Shown: piece after piece, positions 1-9,295 of the stretch
How positions within the stretch are numbered: the stretch's first letter is position 1
How the letters are laid out: each line of letters opens with the position of its first letter
DNA from: Lachnospiraceae bacterium
Lineage (GTDB): Bacteria > Bacillota > Clostridia > Lachnospirales > Lachnospiraceae
NCBI GenBank assembly: GCA_900751785.1
Contig: CAADSM010000119.1
Span: forward strand, 1 to 34,723
Reading direction: 5' to 3'
Length of the DNA stretch: 34,723 nt
Position numbers and translations under genes: made by a program
Notes under the pieces: generated by a model
What the model was told of the DNA's origin: nothing
The model's database searches: none
The model's input: the letters and a program-made list of their open reading frames with translations, nothing else

Positions 1-3000
1 CCAGCAGCTTGTGGTAAGCGCTTCCTCTGGGCGCGCCGGTCAGGATCTCTTCCTCTTTCAAAAACTGCGGGATCATCGGCACGACCTCCGGCTCTTCATA
101 CATCTCTTCGCCTGCCTCTTCAGACAGCGACGCCCTCTTCTTCAGCTCGGAGACCGTGAACTTCAGCTTCATCACGCCTTCCGCTTCATAGGGATAACGG
201 TAGTCCATCTGTTCTTCCAGCAGTCTTTTCAGCTCCGGCGCATAATGCCCGGAACCGTCCCAGTTCTTCAGGACGTCCAGCGCCATCTCCTCCGCCTGCG
301 CTTCCACGGCGCCGGCGAAAGCAAGGTCCGCCCCCGACACGATGCGGATATCGATCGGGCAGGAATCCCGCCCCGCCTCCGGCAGGACCGCCGGCAGGAT
401 CCAGTCAAGGTATGAGGAGGCTCCTTCCAGCTGATACAGACCGAGCTCCTCTGGGCCGCCATCCCCGGAAGTCCCAGCCGCCTTGGAGTCTTCCCCTGCG
501 GATTCAGTCCCCTCCGTATCCTGCCTCAGCGCCTCCGGTATCTCCGCGGCTCCGGTAAGGATCAGCTTTTCTTTCGCCCGGGTCATGGCGACATAGAGGA
601 CACGGAGCTCCTCTGCGAGATTTTCCAGCGCTGCTTCTTCCTGTATGAGCTTCTTTAAAAAGGAGGGCGCCTTCGTCCTCCGCTCCAGGTCGATGACATC
701 CATCCCCACGCCCAGCTCCGGGTGAAGGATCATGCTCCCTCTCGTGTCCTGGGTGTTGAACCGTTTGCCCAGTCCTGCTGTGAAAACGATCGGGAACTCG
801 AGCCCTTTACTCTTATGGATACTCATGATGCGCACCGTATCCGACTGCTCGTCTAAGATTCCCGCTTCCCCGTAGTCCACATCATATTTTCTTAACTGCT
901 CAATATAACGCACGAAATTGAACAGCCCCTTGTAGCTGGTCCCTTCAAACGCAGCCGCCTTCTCCACCAGCATCTCCACATTCGCCGTCCTCTGGCCTCC
1001 GCCCGGCATGGCCGCGATATAAGTCCCGTATCCTGTCTCTTCGATGATCTCTGTGAGGAGGTCATGGATGGCTGTATAGGGCACGCGCTCCCGGAAGGAC
1101 TCCGCCTGACGGAAGAATCCGGACAGCCTGCTCAAAAGCTCCGGATTTCTGTCTCCGCATCCTCCCTCCGCGTATCCTGCTGCCGCCTCATAGAACGGCA
1201 CATTCGGAAACGCGAGGCGGATCTCCGTCAGGTCAGAGGCGCTCAGCCCGCAGAACGGAGAGGTCAGCACCGCCGCAAGGGGAAGATCCTGCCTCAGATT
1301 ATCCAGGATCTTCAGATAATCCAGAAGGACGCTGACCTCATAGGTCTCAAAATACCCTTCCCTGCTCACCGAGTATGCCGGTATCCCTTCCTCCGCGAGC
1401 ACCGCGGCGAAAACTTCCGCCCACCCACGGATGCTGCGGGTCAGGATGACGATGTCACGGTACTGCACCTTCCTGTACAGCCCCGACTCTTTATCTACGA
1501 CCACGCCTCCCGTAATGAGCTCCCGGATCCGCTGTGCGATCATCCGCGCCTCTGCCCGGCGCTCATCCTCTTCCCCGGTATCCTCCTTATCCAGCAGGAG
1601 AAGCTCCGTCCGGTCATGAAACGCCGAGCCTGTCCCTTCCGGGAGAGAGGGGAAATCAGCACCCGGATACAGCGCCGCGTTATCGTCGTACTCAATCCCG
1701 CCGAACTCTCTGCGCATCAGCCTGCGGAACACATAGTTCACGCTGTCCAGCACCTCCCGGCGGCTGCGGAAGTTCTTGTGAAGATCGATCCGCTGCCGCT
1801 CACTGTCCGTCAGGCTGTAGGTATTGTATTTCTCCATGAAAAGCTCAGGTCGCGACAGGCGGAACCGGTAGATGCTCTGCTTCACATCTCCCACCATGAA
1901 GATGTCATAGCTCCCGCGGGAAACCTTCGACACACTTGTCAGGATCGTCTCCTGTACCAGGTTGCTGTCCTGATACTCGTCGATCATCACTTCGTCAAAC
2001 CGCTCCTGATATTCCGCCGCCACAGGCGAGGGGACAAGCTCTCCTTCCTTCTCCACTGTCAGGATCTGCAGGGCAAACTGCTCCATATCATTGAAGTCGA
2101 TCATATTCCGGCTCTGCTTCTTCTCCCTGAACAGAGAGGCGAAATCTCTGACAAGCCCTGCCAGCGTCTCCATCGTCCCGCGGGATGCCGCCATATCTGC
2201 CGCCCACTCTTCGCAGGGCGCATAAAAGTACGTCTCCTGCAGCTTCTTCACAAGCTCCTTCGCCTGCTTTCGAAGCTGCTGCACCAGCTCTTTCTTCTCC
2301 TGGGAAACCGTCTCGTCCTTTTTCGGGGAGAGGCGCCTCCATTTCGTCAGCCCCGACGCAGTCTCGTACATGCGCAGGAAATCCTCTTCCTCTGCCAGCC
2401 TGCCGACCGCTTCTAGGTCTGACTCGATCATGTCTCCGTACATATATGGTCCGTCCGCCTCCTCACAGATCTTCTTCGCCCGGGTAAGGATCCTGCAGAC
2501 ATCCTCCGCCCGGCGCTTCACCCGCTCCTTCGCGCGCATGGCCGGCTCGGACTCCTCCGGCCTTTCGCCGAGATCATAAGCTTCCACGCAGGAGTCGAGC
2601 CACCGGTCCGGCTGGGGATAGCTCCGTGAAAACTCATACAGCTTCAGGATGATCCTCTCGATCTTCTTATCGTTTTTCCCTGTGCCGAACTTTTCCACAA
2701 ATTCCAGAAATCCCGGATCCTCCTGCGCGTAGCGCTCTTCCAGGAGCTCGTCCAGCACATCCTGCTTCAGCAGCTTCAGCTCTCCTTCCTCCGCGATCCG
2801 GAAGCCAGGATCGATCCCGAGCACGTGGAAATGCTCTCTTATGACAGAGAGACAGAAGCTGTGGATCGTGGTGATCGCCGCACTGTGGATCAGCGTCGCC
2901 TGCTGCTCAAGATGCGCGTCCCCTGGCCGCTCCGCAAGCTTCTTCTCGATCGCGGCGCCGATCCTCTCTTTCATCTCGGCCGCCGCAGCCTCGGTAAATG

Positions 3001-3172
3001 TCACGATCAGCAGCCTGTCCACATCAGACGGCGCGGTCTCATCCGTCAGCTTTCGGATGATGCGCTCCACGAGGACAGCGGTCTTTCCCGAACCCGCCGC
3101 AGCGGACACGAGAATGTTCCTATCCCTTAAGCTGATCACTTTCTGCTGTTCTTCCGTCCACTTCACTGCCAT
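1..3172 (-). CDS. addA: AddA, ATP-dependent helicase/nuclease subunit A (C-terminus off the left edge)
   Basis: Helicase-nuclease subunit of AddAB, the Firmicute counterpart of RecBCD, which resects double-strand breaks for RecA loading. The start is the ATG at 3170-3172, 8 nt after a GGAGG site, giving MAVKWTEEQQKVISLRDRN. Visible motifs: Walker A AAAGSGKT at residues 24-31; the SF1 helicase DEYQDSN box near 1981; and the UvrD motif VI VAMTRAKEKLIL near 590. All three lie in the same frame. About 1057 codons are visible, and the reading ends at RGSAYHKLL, which in this family opens the C-terminal RecB-type nuclease domain; that domain therefore lies outside the window. The first 53 bp overlap the end of addB, so the two are almost certainly co-transcribed and translationally coupled. 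I saw no internal stop at the places checked. Confidence 0.95.
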   Translation of the reverse strand, partial: MAVKWTEEQQKVISLRDRNILVSAAAGSGKTAVLVERIIRKLTDETAPSDVDRLLIVTFTEAAAAEMKERIGAAIEKKLAERPGDAHLEQQATLIHSAAITTIHSFCLSVIREHFHVLGIDPGFRIAEEGELKLLKQDVLDELLEERYAQEDPGFLEFVEKFGTGKNDKKIERIILKLYEFSRSYPQPDRWLDSCVEAYDLGERPEESEPAMRAKERVKRRAEDVCRILTRAKKICEEADGPYMYGDMIESDLEAVGRLAEEEDFLRMYETASGLTKWRRLSPKKDETVSQEKKELVQQLRKQAKELVKKLQETYFYAPCEEWAADMAASRGTMETLAGLVRDFASLFREKKQSRNMIDFNDMEQFALQILTVEKEGELVPSPVAAEYQERFDEVMIDEYQDSNLVQETILTSVSKVSRGSYDIFMVGDVKQSIYRFRLSRPELFMEKYNTYSLTDSERQRIDLHKNFRSRREVLDSVNYVFRRLMRREFGGIEYDDNAALYPGADFPSLPEGTGSAFHDRTELLLLDKEDTGEEDERRAEARMIAQRIRELITGGVVVDKESGLYRKVQYRDIVILTRSIRGWAEVFAAVLAEEGIPAYSVSREGYFETYEVSVLLDYLKILDNLRQDLPLAAVLTSPFCGLSASDLTEIRLAFPNVPFYEAAAGYAEGGCGDRNPELLSRLSGFFRQAESFRERVPYTAIHDLLTEIIEETGYGTYIAAMPGGGQRTANVEMLVEKAAAFEGTSYKGLFNFVRYIEQLRKYDVDYGEAGILDEQSDTVRIMSIHKSKGLEFPIVFTAGLGKRFNTQDTRGSMILHPELGVGMDVIDLERRTKAPSFLKKLIQEEAALENLAEELRVLYVAMTRAKEKLILTGAAEIPEALRQDTEGTESAGEDSKAAGTSGDGGPEELGLYQLEGASSYLDWILPAVLPEAGRDSCPIDIRIVSGADLAFAGAVEAQAEEMALDVLKNWDGSGHYAPELKRLLEEQMDYRYPYEAEGVMKLKFTVSELKKRASLSEEAGEEMYEEPEVVPMIPQFLKEEEILTGAPRGSAYHKLL

Positions 3173-6100
3173 CCGCGCCGCCTCCTTTCCTGCTGTTTTC
3201 CATTCTTTCTGCTTGTCGGTCTTCCGCCGCGCCGAGACACTCCTTCATCTTCTCCACTGCCTCTTCCATCGTGTATCTCTCCAGCCTGCGGTATTCATCT
3301 CCGGATATCCTCTGGTCGAATCCGCAGATATCCCGGCAGGCGCAGTAGTCGCACGCCGTTGTCCCGCCGAGCTCATAAGGCGCCGCCTTCACCTCGCCGG
3401 CATACATGGCGTCTTTGAGCTCCTTCTCCTTCTGCTCCGTAAATGCCAGCACCGTGTCGAACGCTTCCGGCTCCAGCGCCTTCGACGTGCGGCTCAAAGA
3501 ACCGTCCTTATTCCGCCCCATGGGGAAGAGGACAGACGCGCCGGACAGGCCGCGCTCCAGATGTCCTACCGCCTCGTCTCCGGCATTGATAAGACCGTCC
3601 AGCTTCAGCTCCTTTAAGATGCTCTTCTCCACATCCGCGTCCGTCTCCTGCCTCTCCACGATAGGATCCTGGATCCGGTAGTAGAAGATCCCCGCCGGAA
3701 GGACTTCCTTATCCGGATGCCTCCTCCGCTCCACATTCAGCGCCGCATTCATATAGACCGGGAGCTGCATCTGGAGCCCGTGGTAGAAGGAGGTGATGTC
3801 AAAGCTCTTCATCCCTGTCTTGTAGTCCGTCACCTTCACATAGATGCGGCCCTCGTCCTCACATGTGTCGATCCTGTCGATCTTCCCGCTTCCGAACTTC
3901 AGCTCATAGCCGCTGGGCACAAAGTCTCCCTTCTCGAGCTGCTTCGTCAGCGCCCAGACCGAGCGGCGGATCAGCCGCTTGATCCGCCCGATCATATACT
4001 CATTCCGCGCGGAGCTGAAGAGTACGGTGTTGCCGTAGTCGATGACGCTCTCCTCCACGCTCTCTTCGATCAGCTCGTCTCTCTTTTCCTCAGTCATCTC
4101 TGTCCACGCAAGGTTCTCCTGCTCTGCCTTGCGGGCAAACCTCTCGAGAGCCTGATGGGCGATATTTCCCAGATCCAGCGCCTCGAAGCCATATTCCTCC
4201 CGGTCGGACAGCCGCAGTCCGTAGCTCAGGAAATGTGCATACGCGCAGGAGGCGAACTGCTCCAGACGGGTCACGCTGACCCGCTCCGGATCCGGGTAGA
4301 GCTTCCCGGCATCCCCAGCACTGATGCGTTCCTCCCCGTGCTTTAAAAATCCCGCCCGGAGAATGCGCTCCATCTCATCCCTGCTCTTCTCATCGCGGGA
4401 AAACCAGGTATACAGCTCCTTCCACTCTTCACTCAGCCCTCTCTGCCGCTCCCTCAGTCCTTCTGCGATCCTGCGGACGCCGCTCTTTCTTGTAAGCTCT
4501 CGCTCCGCTGCCGGACGCTGCTCCTCATCCCGCGGGACAGCCCTCGGGAACAGCCTCCGGATATCCTGGACAAGATAAGCCGGACGGAGCGTCTTCCCGT
4601 CCCATGAGACCTTCGCCCAGGACAGATACAGATACTCCGACGGCTTCGTCAGGTTCATATAGAGATAGAACTTCTGCTCATAGATCTTCTCCTTCGGTCC
4701 CGGCGACAGGGCGATCTCGCCGGCCTTGAACTGCTCTCTGTCACGCTCGGAGAGAAGCCCTCCCCCGCCCGTATTTCCGGGAAGAAGAGTGTCGTTCGCT
4801 CCCACAAAGAAGAGCGCGCGGATGTTCTTGATCCTGGTCCTCTCCATGTCTCCGATGACGACCTGGTCAAGACTGGGCGGGATCACGCCCACCTTCGCCT
4901 CCTCCAGGCCGGCGTCCAGCAGGTCGCAGTACTCCTTCAGAGAGATCGTTTCCTCGCCCAGCAGTTCCACGAACTTATCAAAAAGCTCCATGGCGATCCG
5001 GTACACCTGGGCATATTCTTTCGCAAGGGCAAGCTCCCCAGCCTCCTGAAACGCAAGCTCCATCCCGTGAAGCTGCTCCTGGACCTTCTCCTGCACGAGA
5101 TATTCGTACACAGCAAGAGTCACATCCCTGACAGTCTTTTTCCTCTGCTTTAGGATCAGCATCAGCCCGCTCGTCTTCTCCACGAATCTGACTCTTAAGT
5201 GGTTCAGTTCATTCAGTTCCTCCTCCCCGGTCTGAGCCGTGCGCCGCACCCAGGCCTGCTGCCATTTCTTATATCCCTTGATCCCCAGGGCGATCACATA
5301 GTTCTCCATCCGGTCGATCTCATCCGGGGTGAATCCGCACAGCCCGGTGCGGAGGTGCCGGAACACGCTCTCATAGGTAAAATTCTGCTCCGCCATGGCA
5401 AGGAGGCTCCTTAAATATTCCACGAACGCATTCAGAAGGATGCTCTTTTTGTAATCCATGAACACCGGAATGTCAAATGCAGCGCACGTCTTCTCCAGCG
5501 CATCTGCGTACACGTTCATGTCCGATGCGATCACGGCAATATCCCGGTACCGGTATCCCTTCGTCCGCACCAGGCGCCGGATCTCCTCCGCCACGTACTG
5601 CGCCTCGGCTCTCGGGTTTCTCGCCTCGTGGAGGGAGACTGCCTCCTGCGCCTCTTCGAACGCAGCCGCAGAATACCGGAACAGCTCCGACTCGAGAAAT
5701 GCCATGGCCGGATTGTCCCGGAACCTGCGGACCGGCTTTTCGTACAGGCAGACCGGGTCCTCGATCTCTGTTCCCGCCTCCCCCGCAGTCTCGATGAGCG
5801 AAGTCACCATCTGCTTGCTCAGGGCAAAAAGCTGGTACGGGTGCCGATAATGATAGGGATCCTCTCTCGGATCCATCTCCACGGTGATCATCACCTTTTC
5901 GCAGACGCGCAGCAGCTCGCCGAGCAGCCGGTTCTGGACCGGGGTGAAGCCGGTGAACCCGTCCATCGCCACAACGCTCCCCCGGAGGATCTCCGAATCC
6001 GGCACTACGCTGCTCAATACGTCCAGCATCTCTTCCTTTGTGATATACTTCTCGCTCAGATACTCTTCGAAGCCTTCGTAGACTTTTCTGATATCGCGCA

Positions 6101-6566
6101 GTTTGTAGAAGAGATAGCTGTCCGGGTTCAGCCCCTCCATGAATCCGTCCAGGCGCTCAAAATCCACCCCGTACTGGGTAAACTCTGAGATTACGGACTT
6201 CACCTCGCTGATGTAGCCCTGCTTCTTCAGATTCCCCTTAAGCACGGTCAGCTCATCCTCATAGTTCCCCGCGATTCGCCGAAGGACCAGGTTCTTCCCC
6301 TCATCGTCCAGCACCTGCCGATCATCCTTCCCCACTTCCTCGAAGACCCTGTGCGCAAGCCTCCCAAAGCTCAGGACGTCCACATTCATGATCCCTCCCC
6401 GGGGATGCGCCAGGCAGAGGTCCTTCTGGGTCTGCATGGTAAACTGCTCCGGCACAAGGACAAGATAATTCTTGTCCGGATGCCGGACAGACTCTTCCAC
6501 GATATGATGGTATAGATAGTGGGACTTTCCGCTGCCGGAATTTCCGAAAATAAACTGTAAAGACAT
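3120..6566 (-). CDS. addB: AddB, ATP-dependent nuclease subunit B
   Basis: Partner of AddA: a helicase-like scaffold with a C-terminal RecB-type nuclease and an iron-sulfur cluster. The chosen start MSLQFIFGNSGSGKS has an AGAGGAGG site 6-7 nt upstream. A further in-frame ATG at 6584 has no ribosome site of its own. Length 1148 residues, normal for the family. Walker A GNSGSGKS lies at residues 8-15. The nuclease motif reads GKIDRID followed by TDYKTG. The four cluster cysteines are one in FASCAYAHFL, before the nuclease motif, and the C-terminal C-x2-C-x5-C at about 1072, 1075 and 1081. The tail runs past the addA start codon, a 53-bp overlap in a different frame. An AT-rich stretch upstream (6600-6700) holds a possible -10 (TATACT, minus strand, 6649-6654) without a convincing -35. 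Confidence 0.97.
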   Translation of the reverse strand: MSLQFIFGNSGSGKSHYLYHHIVEESVRHPDKNYLVLVPEQFTMQTQKDLCLAHPRGGIMNVDVLSFGRLAHRVFEEVGKDDRQVLDDEGKNLVLRRIAGNYEDELTVLKGNLKKQGYISEVKSVISEFTQYGVDFERLDGFMEGLNPDSYLFYKLRDIRKVYEGFEEYLSEKYITKEEMLDVLSSVVPDSEILRGSVVAMDGFTGFTPVQNRLLGELLRVCEKVMITVEMDPREDPYHYRHPYQLFALSKQMVTSLIETAGEAGTEIEDPVCLYEKPVRRFRDNPAMAFLESELFRYSAAAFEEAQEAVSLHEARNPRAEAQYVAEEIRRLVRTKGYRYRDIAVIASDMNVYADALEKTCAAFDIPVFMDYKKSILLNAFVEYLRSLLAMAEQNFTYESVFRHLRTGLCGFTPDEIDRMENYVIALGIKGYKKWQQAWVRRTAQTGEEELNELNHLRVRFVEKTSGLMLILKQRKKTVRDVTLAVYEYLVQEKVQEQLHGMELAFQEAGELALAKEYAQVYRIAMELFDKFVELLGEETISLKEYCDLLDAGLEEAKVGVIPPSLDQVVIGDMERTRIKNIRALFFVGANDTLLPGNTGGGGLLSERDREQFKAGEIALSPGPKEKIYEQKFYLYMNLTKPSEYLYLSWAKVSWDGKTLRPAYLVQDIRRLFPRAVPRDEEQRPAAERELTRKSGVRRIAEGLRERQRGLSEEWKELYTWFSRDEKSRDEMERILRAGFLKHGEERISAGDAGKLYPDPERVSVTRLEQFASCAYAHFLSYGLRLSDREEYGFEALDLGNIAHQALERFARKAEQENLAWTEMTEEKRDELIEESVEESVIDYGNTVLFSSARNEYMIGRIKRLIRRSVWALTKQLEKGDFVPSGYELKFGSGKIDRIDTCEDEGRIYVKVTDYKTGMKSFDITSFYHGLQMQLPVYMNAALNVERRRHPDKEVLPAGIFYYRIQDPIVERQETDADVEKSILKELKLDGLINAGDEAVGHLERGLSGASVLFPMGRNKDGSLSRTSKALEPEAFDTVLAFTEQKEKELKDAMYAGEVKAAPYELGGTTACDYCACRDICGFDQRISGDEYRRLERYTMEEAVEKMKECLGAAEDRQAERMENSRKGGGADGSEVDGRTAESDQLKG

Positions 6567-6734
6567 AAACGCCTCCTCTGTCATAAAAAAAGAGTGTATT
6601 TTCGTTCTGCACTCATCAAAAATCTCTGTATCTTGATTTCAGCCTATCAGTATAATAGCATATCAGACAGCAGTTTGCTTTTTTCTTTTTCAAATTTTCA
6701 CAGCAGCTGTCATTCAGATCATAAAAACGGATTC

Positions 6735-6763
6735 TTGACTTTCCCGCCGGATTCTGCTATTCT
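6735..6763 (+). promoter_or_regulatory. Promoter of the ABC-F leader RNA
   Basis: TTGACT at 6735-6740, a 17-nt spacer, then TATTCT at 6758-6763; a good sigma-A-type promoter. Transcription would start near 6770, about 510 nt before the ABC-F start codon, so a long leader is transcribed. Confidence 0.7.
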
Positions 6764-6810
6764 GTCCGCAGAGTAAGGGGATTCATCCCTGTAAGATCGG
6801 AGTTGAAAAG

Positions 6811-6831
6811 ATGATTATTATTTCCTGCTAA
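6811..6831 (+). CDS. Six-codon leader peptide (MIIISC) upstream of the ABC-F gene
   Basis: ATG ATT ATT ATT TCC TGC TAA, preceded by GGAG at 6799-6802 with an 8-nt gap. It lies about 40 nt after the predicted transcription start and 190 nt before an intrinsic terminator. Very short leader ORFs in this position are known upstream of ribosome-protection ABC-F genes, where drug-stalled ribosomes change leader folding and allow read-through. Seen: ORF, ribosome site and position. Inferred: a sensing role. A chance mini-ORF cannot be excluded from sequence alone. Confidence 0.5.
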   Translation: MIIISC

Positions 6832-6862
6832 TCCAAATATGGCATGACAGAATGATATCGCC

Positions 6863-6916
6863 CCGCGCATGTATCCGCGCGGACAGCAGAAGGTCAGACA
6901 GCATTTTGACCGGTTC
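6863..6916 (+). promoter_or_regulatory. Leader stem-loops and possible antiterminator segment
   Basis: CCGCGC (6863-6868) pairs with GCGCGG (6877-6882), and GGTCA (6892-6896) pairs with TGACC (6907-6911). CGGTTC at 6911-6916 is exactly complementary to GAACCG at 7023-7028 in the 5' arm of the terminator, so it could compete with terminator folding. The pairings are read directly; the switching role is inference and the competing pairing is only 6 bp. Confidence 0.35.
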
Positions 6917-7020
6917 CTTTGTCGTGCCCTCGCAGGAAAGTTTTCATCTTATCTCTTCTCCATAGAATAAATGCAGGTCTGACGTCCGTTTCCGACGGCA
7001 GGCTTAACGTGCGCAAGACG

Positions 7021-7059
7021 GAGAACCGCAGAGAGAGCTTTTCTGCGGTTCTCTTTTTT
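7021..7059 (+). terminator. Intrinsic terminator/attenuator in the ABC-F leader
   Basis: A 12-bp perfect stem, 7021-7032 with 7042-7053 (GAGAACCGCAGA against TCTGCGGTTCTC), a 9-nt loop and six T at 7054-7059. There is no gene between the promoter at 6735 and this terminator other than the mini-ORF at 6811. It lies 220 nt before the ABC-F start. Premature termination of the ABC-F message is therefore the simplest reading. Confidence 0.85.
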
Positions 7060-7070
7060 GTGCGATACGC

Positions 7071-7104
7071 CCGGCACATGCCTGCATGAGCGGGCATGTG
7101 CCGG
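7071..7104 (+). repeat. Perfect 12-bp hairpin after the attenuator
   Basis: CCGGCACATGCC (7071-7082) and GGCATGTGCCGG (7093-7104) are perfect inverted repeats around a 10-nt loop. No T-tract follows, so it is not a terminator. It lies just after the attenuator, within the read-through transcript, and could be an mRNA-stabilising structure or a protein-binding site. Confidence 0.6.
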
Positions 7105-7279
7105 ACAATGGACACGGCACGGGCTTTGGCCTGGCTGCCCTTGGGATTCCGGGGGACGGGATGGGGGAAGGAATCCTCCCCTTATCCGATTGCGGCGGCC
7201 CTGCCGGATCCGGACGGCGCGGCGGAACCGCTGCCTCTTTCACCTGATATCACTGACTTACAGATTGGAGGGATCTATC

Positions 7280-8761
7280 ATGTCGATCATACAGATAAAC
7301 AACCTGAGTTTCACTTACGAAGGCAGCTTCGATCCTGTCTTCGAAAATGTCTCCTTCCAGATCGATACTGACTGGAAGCTTGGATTCATCGGCCGGAACG
7401 GCAAGGGGAAGACGACCTTTTTAAAACTGCTCACAGGCGCTTATGAATACAGCGGTTCCATCACATCGTCCGCAGAGTTCGAATACTTTCCGTTTCCTGT
7501 GGAGGACCGCTCGCGGATGACGCTGGATATCTTAGAAGAGATCAATCCTGTCATGGAACAGTGGGAGCTGATCCGTGAGCTGAGCCTGCTGGATACAGAC
7601 GCGGAGATCCTGTACCGCCCCTTCTCGACCTTAAGCTTCGGCGAACAGACAAAAGCGCTGCTGTCCGCCCTTTTTCTGAAGGAGCATGCGTTTCTCCTGA
7701 TCGACGAGCCGACGAACCATCTGGATGGCTCCGCAAGAGATAAAGTCGCGGATTACCTTTCCCGCAAAAAGGGCTTCATCCTGGTCTCCCACGACAGGGA
7801 TTTTCTGGACCGCTGCGTAGACCACGTGCTTGTGCTGAACAGACAGACGATAGAAGTGCGGAAAGGAAATTTTTCCTCCTGGTATACAGACAAGACTGCC
7901 AGAGACAGCATGGAGCTGAAGCAGAACGAACATCTGAAAAAGGATATCCACAAGCTGAAAGAATCTGCCAGGCAGGCAGCGCGCTGGTCAGACAAGGTCG
8001 AAGGAACGAAGATCGGCTCGCGCGTCGCGGGGCTTAAGCCTGACCGCGGGCATATCGGCCATCAGGCCGCCAAGATGATGAAGCGCGCAAAGTCTCTCGA
8101 AAACCGGAAGGAGTCTGCCATCCGCGAAAAAGAAGGGCTTCTCAAAGATGTAGAGACGCTGGACAGCTTAAAGCTCAACGTGCTGGAGCATCACAGCCGC
8201 CGTCTTGTCTCGCTGGATGACATCGGGATCCGATACGGGGAGTCCGCTGCCCTGCTCGAACATTTCAGCCTGGAGATCTGCCGCGGCGACCGTATCGCCC
8301 TGTCCGGGAAAAACGGCTGCGGCAAGACGAGCCTGATGAAGCTGATCCTGGGGGAAGATATCCCCCACACCGGAGAAATCCGGACCGCCGGGGGACTCGC
8401 TGTCTCCTATATCTCCCAGGACACCTCCTATCTGAATGGAACGCTCTCAGAGCTTGCCGCCAGATACAGTATCAGCGAGCCGGTGCTCTTCACTGTCCTG
8501 AGGAAGCTGGGTCTGGAGCGCGCACAGTTTGAGAAGCGGATCGAAGACTACAGCGAGGGGCAGAAGAAAAAAGTACTGCTGGCAAAATCTCTGTGCGAGC
8601 CGGCACACCTCTTTCTCTGGGATGAGCCGCTGAACTTTATCGATATCTTCTCCCGGATGCAGCTGGAAGAGCTGCTGCTCACCTTTCAGCCCGCCATGCT
8701 CTTTGTTGAGCACGACCGGGCATTCCGCGAGAAGATCTCAACAAGGATCATTGAACTCTGA
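7280..8761 (+). CDS. Lsa-type ABC-F ribosome-protection protein
   Basis: A soluble ATPase with two fused ABC domains and no membrane segment, which rescues ribosomes from bound antibiotics. Length is 493 residues, close to Lsa(A). The start is the ATG at 7280, behind a GGAGG at 7267-7271; the frame is open further upstream, but that part is poorly protein-like. Domain 1 has Walker A GRNGKGKTT, signature LSFGEQ, Walker B LLIDEPTNHLD and switch LVSHDRDF. Next comes a charged interdomain linker (DIHKLKESARQAARWSDKVEG and on), where the drug-relevant loop lies in this family. Domain 2 has GKNGCGKTS, YSEGQKKK, LFLWDEPLNFID and FVEHDRAF. The DEPLNFID box and FVEHD ending are typical of the Lsa group, whose members give resistance to lincosamides, pleuromutilins and streptogramin A. 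The actual drug spectrum here is not determinable from sequence. Confidence 0.9.
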   Translation: MSIIQINNLSFTYEGSFDPVFENVSFQIDTDWKLGFIGRNGKGKTTFLKLLTGAYEYSGSITSSAEFEYFPFPVEDRSRMTLDILEEINPVMEQWELIRELSLLDTDAEILYRPFSTLSFGEQTKALLSALFLKEHAFLLIDEPTNHLDGSARDKVADYLSRKKGFILVSHDRDFLDRCVDHVLVLNRQTIEVRKGNFSSWYTDKTARDSMELKQNEHLKKDIHKLKESARQAARWSDKVEGTKIGSRVAGLKPDRGHIGHQAAKMMKRAKSLENRKESAIREKEGLLKDVETLDSLKLNVLEHHSRRLVSLDDIGIRYGESAALLEHFSLEICRGDRIALSGKNGCGKTSLMKLILGEDIPHTGEIRTAGGLAVSYISQDTSYLNGTLSELAARYSISEPVLFTVLRKLGLERAQFEKRIEDYSEGQKKKVLLAKSLCEPAHLFLWDEPLNFIDIFSRMQLEELLLTFQPAMLFVEHDRAFREKISTRIIEL

Positions 8762-8807
8762 TCCTGCAGAAAAAGCAGGCCGGCTCTGTAAACCAGCGCC
8801 GGTCCCA

Positions 8808-9239
8808 TCAAATAAAATTTGAAGAAATAAAAATATTAACTAAGACACAAAACAAACATAAAAACAAGTATTTCCCACGTTTATAATAGTAGACACCGAT
8901 GGGGAAGAGCAAACCGATAAACGGAACCATTGACGCCACAAGCGAGCCCGCTGCCAGCAGAGCGCACTGTTCCCATCCGCTGATCCACTTCTGTTCTTCC
9001 CCTCCGTTATCAGCAGTATCCCCGGCAGGATCCCGCTCCACCGCTTCGTCCCTGACCAGCTGATCCAGCGACATGTCGTACAACCCGCTCAGCTCTGTCA
9101 GGATATCGATCCCGGGGACCGCTTTGCCGTTCTCCCATTTGGACACAGACTGCCGTGTAACATGGAGCTGATCCGCCAGGGCGGACTGAGAGAGCCCATG
9201 TGCCTCCCGCTCTTCCTTTAATTTATCCTTCAGCATCAT
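8808..9239 (-). CDS. XRE-type HTH regulator with C-terminal membrane segments
   Basis: 143 residues. An N-terminal Cro/C1-type helix-turn-helix (residues 1-60) contains LSQSALADQLHVTRQSVSKWENGKAVPGIDILTELS. A polar linker follows, then two hydrophobic segments near 90-115 and 120-140, so it is probably a membrane-tethered DNA-binding protein. The start is the first of two tandem ATGs at 9234-9239, about 6 nt after GAGGAAAGGGG. An open frame extends upstream to 9320 but lacks a ribosome site. It converges on the ABC-F gene with only 46 bp between. Its target is unknown; self-control through the nearby dyad is possible. Confidence 0.85.
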   Translation of the reverse strand: MMLKDKLKEEREAHGLSQSALADQLHVTRQSVSKWENGKAVPGIDILTELSGLYDMSLDQLVRDEAVERDPAGDTADNGGEEQKWISGWEQCALLAAGSLVASMVPFIGLLFPIGVYYYKRGKYLFLCLFCVLVNIFISSNFI

Positions 9240-9295
9240 CCATCGCCCCTTTCCTCTGTAGTCTAGCCAGCCCAGATAGGCTGACATATTTAAAT

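Noticed and set aside
1064..2416. Long open frame on the plus strand opposite addA
   Set aside because: It lies wholly antisense to a clearly conserved gene, has low-complexity Arg/Pro/Leu-rich composition and no ribosome site; a by-product of G+C-rich codon use.
6645..6660. TATAAT on the plus strand near 6651 as an ABC-F promoter
   Set aside because: No -35 at 16-18 nt; the TTGACT/TATTCT pair at 6735-6763 is far better.
8762..8807. Possible terminator between the ABC-F and HTH genes
   Set aside because: Only 5-bp stems (CCTGC/GCAGG and CCGGC/GCCGG) and no T-tract after either.
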